A DNA stretch of 64,000 nt from Anaerolineaceae bacterium (GTDB lineage: Bacteria > Chloroflexota > Anaerolineae > Aggregatilineales > Phototrophicaceae): NCBI GenBank assembly GCA_016124855.1, contig WGMX01000005.1, positions 1-64,000 on the forward strand. The letters are read 5' to 3'. The translations under genes and the position numbers were made by a program. The notes beneath the pieces are model-generated. The model was not told where the DNA came from and ran no database searches. It saw only the letters and a list, made by a program, of their open reading frames with translations. Positions within the stretch are counted from its first letter, which is position 1, and each line of letters begins with the position of its first letter. Below are positions 1 to 9,307 of this stretch, one piece after another.

Positions 1-3000
1 AATCGGCGATGCGAAGCTGGCAACCTGCCATCCGCTGGCCGTTTCGCCTGTGAAGGTCACTGCTCCCAGCTGCGTGCCGGTCGATGTCCACAGATAGCCG
101 TTATGGGTTCCGGTGTTGGTCGTACCCTTATAGAAACGGACTCCCGTGATGTATCCATTTGCAACTGCGCGGAAGGCCATACCCAAGTTCACTGAACCGC
201 CGTCACCGCCATTGGCAGTCGTTCCCGGCACCGTTGTCCCGAACAAGGTACAGGGACAATTGTACGGGTTTGGCGTCGGCGTTAAGGTGATAGTCGGTGT
301 ATTACTCGGTGTAGAGGTAGCCGTGGCTGTCGCCGTATTGGTTGCGGTATTGGTCGCTGTAGATGTGGCCGTATTCGTCGGCGTATTACCCGCTGTGCTG
401 GTTGCAGTAATGGTTGGGGTATTGGTCGCTGTGCTGGTCGCCGTTGCAGTCGGTGTCCGCGTCGCTGTATTCGTTGCCGTTGCAGTCGGTGTATTGGTTG
501 GTGTCGGAGTAGAAGTTGCTGTGCTTATGACACCCGCGCCATAATTTCCGCCACCAAAATCATCAAGGGTAGTACCGGACGCATTGACCATCTTGAGGGC
601 AATCTTGCCAGTGCTGCCAGCAAACGCCCAATTGGAAATGTCCACACTTCCCAGCAAAGTGGTGTTGCGGTAGACATGCACCATACCGTTGGACGTAGCT
701 ACTGCGCGGAAAAGATCACCCGCTGCAAATGTCACCGGTAAGATTGGCGAATATGAAACCCATGTAGTAGAGGGGCTATACGTCGAAACCTTTATCTGGT
801 TATTTTGTGGCTGATACCAGACCTCAATGACACCGTTGAGGTAATCATTGTTTTGAACCTTGAGATACAGATTAATTTCATTAGCATTTGCATTGATGCT
901 TGATAAGGTAACAAATGCCTCCTGATCAGCACCAAAGGTGGTCGGATTCCAATAGATAATGCCGCCGCTGCCGACCGAAAGCTGATTTGAAGCGATGCTA
1001 AAGCCGCTGGTATTTCCTGTCCAGTTACTGCTGATGCTCCCGTTAGCCATATTAAAGGTATCCAGCACAATACCGGAAGAAACAGGCGTACTGGTTGGCG
1101 TAAAGGTCGCGGTCGGCGGAGTCGTGGTAAAGGTTGGTGTAGCGGTTGGGGTAACAGTTACACTCGTTACATTCACATTAATTGATGCCGGGTTACCTTT
1201 GTTGCCCGAGTCATCAATCGCACGGGCCATAATAGTATTATTTCCGAGGTTCTCTGTCGACCAAACAAAAGACCAATTCTGGTAACCATTGGCCAGCAGC
1301 CAAGTCGCTCCATTGTCGACCGAAACTTCTACGCCCGCGACCACACCGCCGCCGGTATCCGCAGCTGTTCCTGTAATCGTCACGTTCGCGAAAAGCGCCG
1401 CTTGCGATCCGTTAGCTGGAGAGGTAATAGTCGTGGTAGGTAAGCTTGTATCCGTTGATTTTGCCGCAGCAACCAACCCTGCTTGCAGCGTATAGGGTTG
1501 TACACCCATGTCTGCAAATAAGTTCACAGAGGCTTGGCGAATCGTGTTACTAATGATTGATTGTCCCACGCCATTGGTGTTGCTATCTTCCAAGCCTAAT
1601 GCCCATTGAACCGTACCGGCGCTAAAAACAAGCGCGCCGCTGTTGGCGCGATACAGCGTCAGTTGATGAATTGCGGTTCCATCACCGTAGTTAGAACCGT
1701 AGTCGATAAGGTAACGCCCTCCAACCGGGATAGACGTGTAAGAAAGATAGAAAAGTCCCGGTGGACGATCTTCGTTGTTTGGTGATTCGTCCCATTCATA
1801 ACCCAAAATGCCGTCATCAGATGTATAAGTGCTGCCGTTAGAAAGCGACGCAACAGCTGTGTTACGCCAAAAACGCATGCTCTTAAATGTAGAAGGTACT
1901 TGTAAGGGGTCGGATGCAAATCCGTTCACCCGAAACTGTGTTCCGGTCAAACGCATCTCAGAATTGCCGCCTTCGGGATTAAAAGATCGTGGATCACGCC
2001 ACGTTCCTGTCCACGTCGAGGTCGGGTCAATCTTAGCGTTGGCATGTGTTTCTTTATAGCTGACGAGTGTACGCCATGCTGTATTTGAACTATCGATACT
2101 GTTCTCCCAACGGGTTTTCCAGAATATTTCGTTACCGCTCCAAAAGGCGAGGTTAACACCCGCATCCCGCGCGGCAGTCACATTGTCCCGCATTTCAGAT
2201 GACCAATATTCATCGTGGCCAACCGACAAAAATACTTTATGGGAGAGGATTGCCGAGCCCAAACGCGCTGAATCCACGTTTGTAAAATAACTAACATCGT
2301 AACCGTTGGCTTCCAGCCAGCGAACAGCCGCATATTCAGCATTCAAAGGAGTGGAATAAGGGCCGGGGTCCATTGTCGTGATCGGGCGATTATAACTAAG
2401 CTTGTAGGCACGGCTATCTGGCGAACCTTGATAAAAGTTATTGCCTCCATAGTTGTTATATGCCACCCACGTTGCATCCGATGTCTGGAATAGAATATCA
2501 GAGTTACCGGTATCATCACGCACGACGAACCACACATGGCTTGACCCGGAAGTTGAGTCTTGGCGCACCAACTTAGCGAAGTATATGCCCGAAACTGCTG
2601 TTGATGGCACGTTCCAGCTAGCGGACACAGCCCAGTTACCGCAGTCGATTAAACCCGTGCTGGTATTCGATAAACATGTAGGCTGCGTTTGCGGTAAAGA
2701 TACTGAAGGGGAAATAGTTGTAACCAGTCGTGCGCCATTACCCCCGTAATAGCCCATCCGGTAAATATCAATTCGGTAATTATTTGAAGTTGTTTTAATC
2801 TTAAATTGGATTTGGCTGCCATGATTAACACTCATGTTGGTCGCAAAACCCTGAATGTTGGTGCTGCCCCCAGTTACACTGACATCCCATTGGGATTCTG
2901 GCGTTCCCGGCAGGCAGTTTTCAGCAACAATCTCATTTGCCGGAGACGCGCATGAGCTTTGTGCCAAAGCGACATTTTGCCCGGTGAACAGTGCGAGTAG

Positions 3001-3051
3001 AAGGGCAATGAAGCCAAGAGGGGCAAGTTTTTTCATGTGCATATTTTCCAT
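1..3051 (-). CDS. Secreted N,N-dimethylformamidase beta-like multidomain protein, 3' end beyond window
   Basis: Read on the minus strand, one open frame of 1017 codons runs off the window start, so the C-terminus is missing. The N-terminus has a signal peptide (MKKLAPLGF then a hydrophobic stretch ending ALAQ). Residues about 50-480 match the N,N-dimethylformamidase beta C-terminal-like domain, with RMGYYGGNGARLV, AYNNYGG and SVGHDEYWS. An Ig-like domain (about 537-630) follows, then a Thr/Pro linker, a LamG-like beta-sandwich (about 659-835), a long TATNTPT linker (about 840-923) and a DUF4082 domain (about 927 to the edge, NTGTHNGYLWTSTGT). In-frame ATGs at 3051, 3042 and 3036 compete; 3036 gives the cleanest signal peptide but no start has a strong ribosome site. 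It is probably an exported, surface-attached hydrolase or binding protein. The fold family is clear; amidase activity is not shown. Confidence 0.85.
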   Translation of the reverse strand, partial: MENMHMKKLAPLGFIALLLALFTGQNVALAQSSCASPANEIVAENCLPGTPESQWDVSVTGGSTNIQGFATNMSVNHGSQIQFKIKTTSNNYRIDIYRMGYYGGNGARLVTTISPSVSLPQTQPTCLSNTSTGLIDCGNWAVSASWNVPSTAVSGIYFAKLVRQDSTSGSSHVWFVVRDDTGNSDILFQTSDATWVAYNNYGGNNFYQGSPDSRAYKLSYNRPITTMDPGPYSTPLNAEYAAVRWLEANGYDVSYFTNVDSARLGSAILSHKVFLSVGHDEYWSSEMRDNVTAARDAGVNLAFWSGNEIFWKTRWENSIDSSNTAWRTLVSYKETHANAKIDPTSTWTGTWRDPRSFNPEGGNSEMRLTGTQFRVNGFASDPLQVPSTFKSMRFWRNTAVASLSNGSTYTSDDGILGYEWDESPNNEDRPPGLFYLSYTSIPVGGRYLIDYGSNYGDGTAIHQLTLYRANSGALVFSAGTVQWALGLEDSNTNGVGQSIISNTIRQASVNLFADMGVQPYTLQAGLVAAAKSTDTSLPTTTITSPANGSQAALFANVTITGTAADTGGGVVAGVEVSVDNGATWLLANGYQNWSFVWSTENLGNNTIMARAIDDSGNKGNPASINVNVTSVTVTPTATPTFTTTPPTATFTPTSTPVSSGIVLDTFNMANGSISSNWTGNTSGFSIASNQLSVGSGGIIYWNPTTFGADQEAFVTLSSINANANEINLYLKVQNNDYLNGVIEVWYQPQNNQIKVSTYSPSTTWVSYSPILPVTFAAGDLFRAVATSNGMVHVYRNTTLLGSVDISNWAFAGSTGKIALKMVNASGTTLDDFGGGNYGAGVISTATSTPTPTNTPTATATNTATRTPTATATSTATNTPTITATSTAGNTPTNTATSTATNTATNTATATATSTPSNTPTITLTPTPNPYNCPCTLFGTTVPGTTANGGDGGSVNLGMAFRAVANGYITGVRFYKGTTNTGTHNGYLWTSTGTQLGAVTFTGETASGWQVASFASPI
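290..532. repeat. Imperfect tandem repeat encoding the Thr-rich linker
   Basis: Short units of the type gtattggtcgctgt and gccgttgcagtcggt recur imperfectly. On the minus strand they encode TATNTPT-like residues of the linker in the surrounding secreted protein. The low complexity also creates a Val/Ala-rich open frame on the opposite strand that should not be annotated. Confidence 0.8.
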
Positions 3052-3353
3052 AGTCTCGTTTATGCAACCAGTAAGTGATGTTGGGTACAGCTGGAAAACA
3101 ACATAGCAACATTGAAGTTGCCCTAATGATTTCGATGTTACGATTTATGACAATACAAACAGAAGGTTGCAAAACAACCCCCTAACGGTATTTACCATGT
3201 TGCTGCAAAAAGTTTGCCTACGCCTAAAAATTAGCAGCTTATAAGGCAAAGATTATGAATTTTCCAGTAATATTAAGTTGCTTTGAGTGAAAACCTCCCT
3301 TTGCAATGCAAGGGAGGCTGGAGGTAGGCCTAACAAAATGTTAGGAATGCAAG
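3052..3353. other. Intergenic region between the secreted-protein start and the wecE stop
   Basis: About 300 bases, AT-rich, with no convincing gene. It should hold the minus-strand promoter of the secreted protein. Its right half holds two hairpins just after the wecE stop: CCTCCCTT/AAGGGAGG and CCTAAC/GTTAGG (3329-3345). Confidence 0.6.
3286..3317 (-). terminator. Rho-independent terminator after wecE operon
   Basis: An 8-bp perfect stem (3294-3301 with 3310-3317) and an 8-nt loop are followed, in minus-strand reading, by TTTTCACTC. It sits 37 bases past the wecE stop and fits the end of the sugar operon. Confidence 0.75.
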
Positions 3354-4511
3354 TTAAATCGCGGTCGGCTCTGTACGAAATTCTTTGATTTTCTCAACGA
3401 CAGTGGCCTGCTCGTCCTGCGAAAGACTGTTGTAGAAAGGCAGCCGCAGCAGCCGGTCACTAACATCTTCAGTCACAGGGCAATCCCCTTGTTTGCCACC
3501 AAATTCCTTGCCCATATCGGACAAATGCAAGGGTAGATAGTGAAATACGCTGTAGATGCCAAAAGATTTAAGGTAATCGATCAAAGCGGTACGGGCTTCT
3601 AGTGACGGCAGCAAGATATAAAACATATGATACGACTGGTCACAATGTTCTGGAATAGTCGGCAGTTGAACGCCGCTGGCTTTCGCCCAATCTGCAAGGT
3701 GTGTGTTGTAGTAAGTCCATATTTCTTTTCGGCGGCTTTGGATTACATCACGCACTTCAAGCTGGGCAGCGAGAAAGGCCGCCAGCACGTCCGACAGCAA
3801 ATAGCTTGATCCAATATCAACCCACGTATATTTATCGACCTGCCCGCGGAAGAAGCGGCTCCGATTAGTCCCTTTTTCGCGAATAATTTCGGCACGCTCG
3901 AATAACTTGGGATCGTTAACCAGTAAAGCCCCGCCCTCTCCGCAGGTAAAGTTCTTGGTTTCATGAAAGCTCTGAGTCGCCATACTGCCAAAAGTGCCAA
4001 GGTAGCGCCCTTTATATTTGCCATACAAACCGTGCGCATTATCTTCAACCACTGCCAGATTATGTCGCTTCGCGATGTCCATAATCGCATCCATCTCGCA
4101 GCCCACACCCGCGTAATGAACGGGCACAATGGCTTTTGTACGGCTGGTGATCAACGTTTCGATTTTGGTTTCGTCAAGATTGAGTGTATCGGGACGAATA
4201 TCACAGAATACCGGACGCACACCGCGCAAGGCAAAAGCGTTGACCGTTGAAACAAATGTGAAAGAAGGAAAAATAACCTCATCACCCGGCTGTAAATCAA
4301 GCAGCAAGGCAGACATTTCGAGGGCATGGGTGCAGCTTGTCGTCAACAGTGCTTTAGGCACGCCAAGCGATTCTTCCAAAATCTGGTGACAGCGTTTGGT
4401 AAATCCACCATCTCCCGAGATATGACCATTTTCCACAGCCTGATAAATATTCTCGACTTCTTGTCCGGTTAACGTCGCTTTGTTAAACGGAATTCTATAT
4501 GGGCTGCTCAT
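3354..4511 (-). CDS. wecE: dTDP-4-amino-4,6-dideoxygalactose transaminase (WecE/RffA type)
   Basis: A PLP-dependent DegT/DnrJ/EryC1 sugar aminotransferase of 385 residues, the usual family length. It should convert a dTDP-4-keto-6-deoxyhexose to the 4-amino sugar with glutamate as donor. The start resembles WecE (IPFNKATLTGQE). The Schiff-base lysine lies in SFHETKNFTCGEGGALL, the WecE signature, and FPSFTFVSTVNAFALRG is also family-typical. It is the last gene of a minus-strand operon after a WecD-like acyltransferase, 52 bases apart, with a terminator behind it. Substrate sugar is inferred from WecE likeness and context; a closely related 4-keto sugar is possible. Confidence 0.9.
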   Translation of the reverse strand: MSSPYRIPFNKATLTGQEVENIYQAVENGHISGDGGFTKRCHQILEESLGVPKALLTTSCTHALEMSALLLDLQPGDEVIFPSFTFVSTVNAFALRGVRPVFCDIRPDTLNLDETKIETLITSRTKAIVPVHYAGVGCEMDAIMDIAKRHNLAVVEDNAHGLYGKYKGRYLGTFGSMATQSFHETKNFTCGEGGALLVNDPKLFERAEIIREKGTNRSRFFRGQVDKYTWVDIGSSYLLSDVLAAFLAAQLEVRDVIQSRRKEIWTYYNTHLADWAKASGVQLPTIPEHCDQSYHMFYILLPSLEARTALIDYLKSFGIYSVFHYLPLHLSDMGKEFGGKQGDCPVTEDVSDRLLRLPFYNSLSQDEQATVVEKIKEFRTEPTAI

Positions 4512-4563
4512 AGCGCAGACTGCTCTTTCTGAAGGCCATTACCTTCATAATTTCAGGTTATAG

Positions 4564-5298
4564 CTATTCGATATACCATTTGTGATACCACAACTGTACA
4601 AATCGTGTTGCAAAACCGCATTTTTGGTAGAGCCGCTGGGCACCAATGTTACTACCTTGTGTTACCACTGAAACAGTAGCCATGCGCTGCTCTGCAAACC
4701 AGTTGAGGGCACGGTTCACCAGTTGTTCACCCACTTTTTGTCCTCGTGCTTGTTCAGCAATGCCAACTAAACCGATAGAACCGTCTTTGGCCTCTTGGTC
4801 AAGGTGGCAGGTTACATAACCTATGGGCTGTCCGCCGATTTCCGCTACCCAAACCTCATCCGCATAGTCTTCAAGACAGCTGCGGCGTATCCACGTCTGA
4901 TACAAAGCGGAACATTGTTCGGGTGAAAAATGGGGATCATGGTAGAAACGCGAATGAACATAAGCATCTTTACTGATGTCAATCAATGGCTGCACATCAT
5001 CTGGAGTAGACGGTCGCATCAGCAGATGAGAAACGGGCCGCTCAACGGGTTGTGCTGGTATGCGATAGTCAAACGTCATTCGCACATCGGTGAGATGAAA
5101 ATGATTAGCCTCAGCCGTTCGAATGACCTGCGCATCATCTGCGTTTGCCAGAAAATAAAGTCCGGCAATCTCGTTCGCTGCCGCCCACTGGTCAACCATC
5201 TGGCAGCGGTCAGTATCTAAGAATTGCCCTCTAACACGCCCCAGACGCATACCAAAAAATGTAGTATCCCAACTCAAAAAATCACAAACGTCTGTCAA
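4564..5298 (-). CDS. GNAT acyltransferase, WecD-like amino-sugar N-acyltransferase
   Basis: A GNAT-fold protein of 244 residues. The start (CDFLSWDTTFFGMRLGRV) resembles TDP-fucosamine acetyltransferase WecD, and the acetyl-CoA loop is seen as GLVGIAEQARGQKVGEQL followed by NIGAQRLYQKCGF. It should N-acylate the amino sugar made by the adjacent WecE. The start is TTG at 5298, about 10 bases from the GT2 stop, with AAGG of the same sequence serving as ribosome site. The WecE-WecD pairing supports the assignment, but the acyl group is unknown. The C-terminal two thirds are generic GNAT, so a different amine acceptor cannot be excluded. Confidence 0.75.
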   Translation of the reverse strand: MTDVCDFLSWDTTFFGMRLGRVRGQFLDTDRCQMVDQWAAANEIAGLYFLANADDAQVIRTAEANHFHLTDVRMTFDYRIPAQPVERPVSHLLMRPSTPDDVQPLIDISKDAYVHSRFYHDPHFSPEQCSALYQTWIRRSCLEDYADEVWVAEIGGQPIGYVTCHLDQEAKDGSIGLVGIAEQARGQKVGEQLVNRALNWFAEQRMATVSVVTQGSNIGAQRLYQKCGFATRFVQLWYHKWYIE

Positions 5299-5307
5299 GA
5301 TGCTGCC

Positions 5308-6288
5308 TTACTCCTGCTCTACTGGCTCTTGAACCGGCAGCTCTTCCGGCGAACCGTCCATTACATCCTGACCAATTTGTTCACGCACAACATAAGTTGG
5401 GCGATCTTGCAAACGGGCATGCATCCGTGCCAGATATTCACCCATTATGCCCAGTGCCAGCAACTGCGCACCTGAAAACAAGCCAATAATGGAAGCAAGA
5501 AATGGAAAGCCCGGAACCGGAGTGCCTTGCAGCAGGTAACGCACCAGAACATAGATCATCACGATCACGCTGAAACCCGCTAATCCAATCCCCATTAAGC
5601 TGGATAATTGCAGCGGCACGACACTGAATCCCGTCGTCATATTTAAAGCATGGGTAACCAGTTTGCGAAATGTATAGTTAGAGACACCAATCGTGCGCTC
5701 GTCCTCACGAACAGGTAAAGCGGTAAAACGTGTGGTTCCCCATGTCAATAGCACATCAATCGATACAAACGGGGCATGATAGGTTTCAAATCCTTGACGC
5801 ACAATCGTCCGAAAGACCCGGAACGCGCTCACCTGTCGGGCAGTTTGGGCACCCATCGCACTTTGCAAAGCCAATTTGGTGAACTGAGACGCCAAGTCCC
5901 GAAGCAGACCGTGACTTTCATGCTGTGGTGTACCATAAACAACATCATAGCCTTCATCCAATTTGGCAAGTAGTTTAGGAATTTCTTCAGGCGGATGTTG
6001 AAGATCATCATCTATAGTCACGATGACATCGCCATTTGCCTGACGGATGCCGCAAAGCAGCGCGTTATGCTGACCATAATTGCGCATCATATTAATAGCG
6101 CGAATAAACGAATAGCGCTGTGACAATTCGTTGATCACCGGCCAGCTCTGATCCCTGCTGCCATCATTTACAAGGATTACTTCATACCGTGCCGCAACTT
6201 CGGATAACACACCTGCAAGCCGTTCAAGCAAAAGTGGAAGTGATTTTTCGCTGTTATAAACAGGAACTACAACTGAAAGTGTATGCAT
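5308..6288 (-). CDS. GT2 polyprenyl-phosphate glycosyltransferase, ArnC/GtrB-like
   Basis: A 326-residue family 2 glycosyltransferase. The N-terminal GT-A domain begins SVVVPVYNSEKSL, has VNDGSRDQS, and carries the metal and nucleotide motif TIDDDLQHPPEEIP. Two membrane helices occupy about residues 230-290 (SLMGIGLAGFSVIVMIYVLV and GLFSGAQLLALGIMGEYLA), the layout of ArnC, GtrB and bacterial DPM1 homologues that load one sugar on undecaprenyl phosphate at the inner membrane face. It lies in the operon between a GT39-type transferase and the amino-sugar genes, so the donor is probably dTDP-4-acylamino-4,6-dideoxyhexose. That donor is inference. Confidence 0.85.
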   Translation of the reverse strand: MHTLSVVVPVYNSEKSLPLLLERLAGVLSEVAARYEVILVNDGSRDQSWPVINELSQRYSFIRAINMMRNYGQHNALLCGIRQANGDVIVTIDDDLQHPPEEIPKLLAKLDEGYDVVYGTPQHESHGLLRDLASQFTKLALQSAMGAQTARQVSAFRVFRTIVRQGFETYHAPFVSIDVLLTWGTTRFTALPVREDERTIGVSNYTFRKLVTHALNMTTGFSVVPLQLSSLMGIGLAGFSVIVMIYVLVRYLLQGTPVPGFPFLASIIGLFSGAQLLALGIMGEYLARMHARLQDRPTYVVREQIGQDVMDGSPEELPVQEPVEQE

Positions 6289-6304
6289 TTAGTCTTGAGA
6301 CCTC

Positions 6305-7861
6305 TTAACGCTTGTACTCTAGCAACTGGTAGTCCCCAAATTGAATGACGGGCCTAAAATTGAGCTGAACCTGAGCAGTATCGTAAAGCTCAAGCCAATT
6401 ACTGGTTTTACCAATCACAATATAATCAGGATTCGCTTGTAGGAGATTATACTTCAAGTCAAACGGGATATTCTCGTGCCATCGTTGGCGAATAGCTTCA
6501 TACAAATAAGTGTAATTGGCGCGGTGAAACTCATGGTGTGTGGTCAACGAATTCAACTCGACCTCGACGCTCTCGATGACGGCTGTGGGCGGGATATTGG
6601 CATCAATATAATTTGCCATTTCCTCAACAGCATTCTCATCGTGCCAATGACTCACAATAGCATAGGCATTCCCACCGACATCCACCAGAATCAACACGAT
6701 AACCACAGCGATCAATAACAACTGGCTGCTAATGTGTAACCGGTCGCTAACCAGCATCAACCCTTTGTAGACAATATTTCCCAGCAGCAGCAGACTGAAC
6801 ATCAATCCTAAGAAGGTGTAACGCTCAAAACCAACCGAAAGGAAAGCATACCAGACCGCCATCACGATGGCGATCAAGGCCAGAACAGCCGCCCCCCAAT
6901 CAGCATTCGTCAGCACTTCTTGCGCACGACTTCGAAGCGCCAGCATGATCAAAGTCATGCCGCCGCTAAAAATCATCAACGCGGAGAGTAACCAGCCGGT
7001 ATTGGAAATGGTACGCCCGAATAATCCGGTGAAAAAATGAAGCTGCATTGCTTCTGTCAACAAAGCCGGACTTTCTTGGCGCATCTGCGCGGTCATGCCT
7101 GCATTTTGGATTAATGTCCAACCGACAAACACACCGACGACTAGCGCGGGAGGAAGCAGATAGCGCAGGAACCAGCGCGGTTTCCAGAATGTGCGAATGA
7201 GCGCGATGATACCGATGGCTGTACCAAACGTGAAGACAACCTGTGGCTTGGAACTAACCCCCAACCCCATAGCTAGACCACCTAAAATCAGCAGACCAAT
7301 ACCGCCTTTGTCCCAGGCATAAAACCAAATCCACAAGCCTAAGATGATGAGAGCAAATGACGGCACCTCACCTAACATCTGACGGCTTAATTGGATGTAT
7401 CCAACAGACTCAAATGTAAATAAACCCGGCAGTATCATCAGCAACACCGCAATCAGGCCAACCGAAGAACTAAACAGATCGCGCATCAGTCCATAGGCCA
7501 CCAACAGCCCCAGAATGCCATAAATGACCACCACTGTGCGGGCTTGCATATAACCACTACCGAACAGCTTAAATGCTAGCGCAACTGGCAAAATTGTCAT
7601 TGGGCCAGACGAAATGGTCGGATCAAATGGACGGTAGCCTTCAGTTGCATTGTACGTTCCATAAAAGCCTTCATGTACTACGGATTGCGAAACTTGAATG
7701 CTGTAGCCTTCATCGTACCAAGGCCTAGGATAAATATTGAGCTTAATCAACATCAACGGCAGCGCGATCAAAAGCAGCAGGAAATTGATGCGAAGTAGTT
7801 CACCCCGTTTTGTTGTGGTTGGGGGAACACTTGTCGTTGATAGAGGAGTGGTCTGTATCAT
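6305..7861 (-). CDS. GT39/ArnT-like membrane glycosyltransferase
   Basis: A polytopic membrane protein of 518 residues with about 11-12 hydrophobic segments. The first periplasmic loop carries RPWYDEGYSIQVSQ, the Asp-Glu pair typical of GT39/PMT and ArnT enzymes that use lipid-linked sugars. I place the start at 7861 (MIQTTPLST), because AAGGG sits 7 bases upstream; a longer frame to 7969 adds a stretch without a ribosome site. It is the first gene of the sugar operon. By analogy with ArnT it should move the amino sugar from the polyprenyl carrier onto an outside acceptor (glycan, lipid or protein). The acceptor cannot be told from sequence. Confidence 0.8.
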   Translation of the reverse strand: MIQTTPLSTTSVPPTTTKRGELLRINFLLLLIALPLMLIKLNIYPRPWYDEGYSIQVSQSVVHEGFYGTYNATEGYRPFDPTISSGPMTILPVALAFKLFGSGYMQARTVVVIYGILGLLVAYGLMRDLFSSSVGLIAVLLMILPGLFTFESVGYIQLSRQMLGEVPSFALIILGLWIWFYAWDKGGIGLLILGGLAMGLGVSSKPQVVFTFGTAIGIIALIRTFWKPRWFLRYLLPPALVVGVFVGWTLIQNAGMTAQMRQESPALLTEAMQLHFFTGLFGRTISNTGWLLSALMIFSGGMTLIMLALRSRAQEVLTNADWGAAVLALIAIVMAVWYAFLSVGFERYTFLGLMFSLLLLGNIVYKGLMLVSDRLHISSQLLLIAVVIVLILVDVGGNAYAIVSHWHDENAVEEMANYIDANIPPTAVIESVEVELNSLTTHHEFHRANYTYLYEAIRQRWHENIPFDLKYNLLQANPDYIVIGKTSNWLELYDTAQVQLNFRPVIQFGDYQLLEYKR

Positions 7862-8200
7862 TGCAACCCTTATGATTGAGCGGACAAAAGCGAGAGGCAG
7901 ATAATAACATTGCGGGAAGCTCGCTTCAAAAAATAGCAGACCATTTCTTTTAAACAATGCCCTTACCAAATCACATTCACAATATAAAAATCAAACAATC
8001 GCTATAATAGTAAGTTTGAAGGATATGGGGTAGGATAAGTGTTTCTCCTTACACCCCCCTAACATCAGATACGTAAAAACATTTAACTCTTTTTAATAAT
8101 GGCAATAGCAAAATGGTCGTGAGTTTGCTTGACGCTTATCTGCCATTGATCTACACTACGCCTCTAAAGATGCAGCTTCAGCCGCGAACAGGAATGAGCC
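7862..8200. other. Divergent promoter region
   Basis: About 340 bases between divergently transcribed genes. A plus-strand TATAAT lies at 8003-8008, but no good -35 box is at the right distance. AGGA at 8190-8193 is the ribosome site for the next gene. I see no convincing small gene. Confidence 0.5.
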
Positions 8201-8710
8201 ATGACCGTTTCGTTGGACAATTCCAAAGCCGTTTATCAAGGCATCAAAGATGCGGGCGTACATTTCATTACAGCCCTACCCGAAACATGGTTGGTCTATT
8301 TGTTGCAGCTCGCAGAAGAAGATACCGATATGCGTTTGGTTGAGGTCGCCAAAGAAGAAGAGGCTATCGGCATTGCAGCAGGCGCACACTTCGCCGGAAC
8401 ACCGCATATTCTGCTGATGCAAAATCACGGATTTTTGGCAGCCATCAACGGAATTGTCTCATTAGCTATGCTTTACCGCATTCCGCTGTGTATGCTCATT
8501 GCCCATCGTGGGCATATGGGTGAACCCTATCCTTGGCATACGCAGGGCGGCATCGTCACTGAACCCGTACTGCGCGCATTGAATATTCCTTTTGATTACG
8601 CCCGCGACCCGAAACTGGTGGGCAAACAGATCAAGCAAGCCTACACCTATGCCAACAGCGCATTGTATCCGGTAGCCCTGCTCCTCAGCCGTGATTTGAT
8701 GGAGGACTAA
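8201..8710 (+). CDS. TPP-dependent 2-oxoacid decarboxylase, alpha (PYR-domain) subunit, ComD-like
   Basis: A 169-residue stand-alone PYR domain of the sulfopyruvate/phosphonopyruvate decarboxylase family. The glutamate that activates thiamine diphosphate is in VAKEEEAIGIAAGAH, and LLMQNHGFLAAINGIVSL is family-typical. It pairs with the following PP-domain gene three bases downstream; together they equal one full decarboxylase chain. The expected reaction is loss of CO2 from a 3-substituted pyruvate to give an aldehyde. The substrate is unknown: sulfopyruvate and phosphonopyruvate are the known options, but neighbours deal with amino acids. The start is ATG with AGGA seven bases upstream. Confidence 0.8.
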   Translation: MTVSLDNSKAVYQGIKDAGVHFITALPETWLVYLLQLAEEDTDMRLVEVAKEEEAIGIAAGAHFAGTPHILLMQNHGFLAAINGIVSLAMLYRIPLCMLIAHRGHMGEPYPWHTQGGIVTEPVLRALNIPFDYARDPKLVGKQIKQAYTYANSALYPVALLLSRDLMED

Positions 8711-8713
8711 GCC

Positions 8714-9307
8714 ATGAAACGCGCCAAATGTATAGAAGCCATTTACCCCGAATTGCAGGACAAACTGGTCGTGACCATCATGGGTGCTTGCGCCCAAGAA
8801 CTTTATGATCTCGGTCACTGCGAGAATTTTTTCTACTTACAGCACGCAATGGGTTTAGCTTCATCCATCGGCTTAGGACTAGCGCTCAGCGAACCCCAAG
8901 AAAAAGTCGTCGTCATGGATGGCGATGGTTCGGTGCTGATGAACCTCGGCACATTGACAACGCTCGCCCGCTATAAACCTGCCAACATGACTCACATCAT
9001 CTTTGATAATGGCAGCTTGCTTTCAACAGGTGGTTTTGCCTCGCACACCACCTCCGGCATTACCGATCTTGCTGCAATAGCACGAGGTGCAGGTATCGAA
9101 AATGTGGCGGCTGTCAGTACACCAATGGATTTTATCGGCGCGGTCGCTGATGCCTTCGAACGCGATGCGTTGAGCGTCATCGTCGCCAAAGTGGAAGCAG
9201 TCGGGCCAGATCACTTTGGTATGGACTTAAAGCTGCCGGAAAACGCTTTCCGCTTCGAGCGTTACATCAAAGAGCGCCGACAGATGCGCGAAAAACTCAA
9301 ATCATAG
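8714..9307 (+). CDS. TPP-dependent 2-oxoacid decarboxylase, beta (PP-domain) subunit, ComE-like
   Basis: A 197-residue PP domain with the thiamine-diphosphate/Mg motif GDGSVLMNLG, 24 residues later closing with FDNGSLLSTGG. It needs the preceding alpha subunit to form the active site at the subunit interface. The two genes are separated by three bases and are surely co-expressed. The split alpha/beta layout is that of sulfopyruvate decarboxylase (ComDE). Coenzyme M synthesis would not be expected in this organism, so a catabolic 2-oxoacid is more likely. Degenerate repeat DNA follows the stop. Confidence 0.8.
   Translation: MKRAKCIEAIYPELQDKLVVTIMGACAQELYDLGHCENFFYLQHAMGLASSIGLGLALSEPQEKVVVMDGDGSVLMNLGTLTTLARYKPANMTHIIFDNGSLLSTGGFASHTTSGITDLAAIARGAGIENVAAVSTPMDFIGAVADAFERDALSVIVAKVEAVGPDHFGMDLKLPENAFRFERYIKERRQMREKLKS

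Noticed and set aside
146..544. Val/Ala-rich plus-strand frame of 132 codons
   Set aside because: It is antisense to the Thr-rich linker of the large minus-strand gene, has no ribosome site, and its composition simply mirrors the TATNTPT repeat.
6305..7969. Start of the GT39 gene at 7969
   Set aside because: No ribosome site; AAGGG seven bases before 7861 and the expected short cytoplasmic N-terminus favour the shorter protein.
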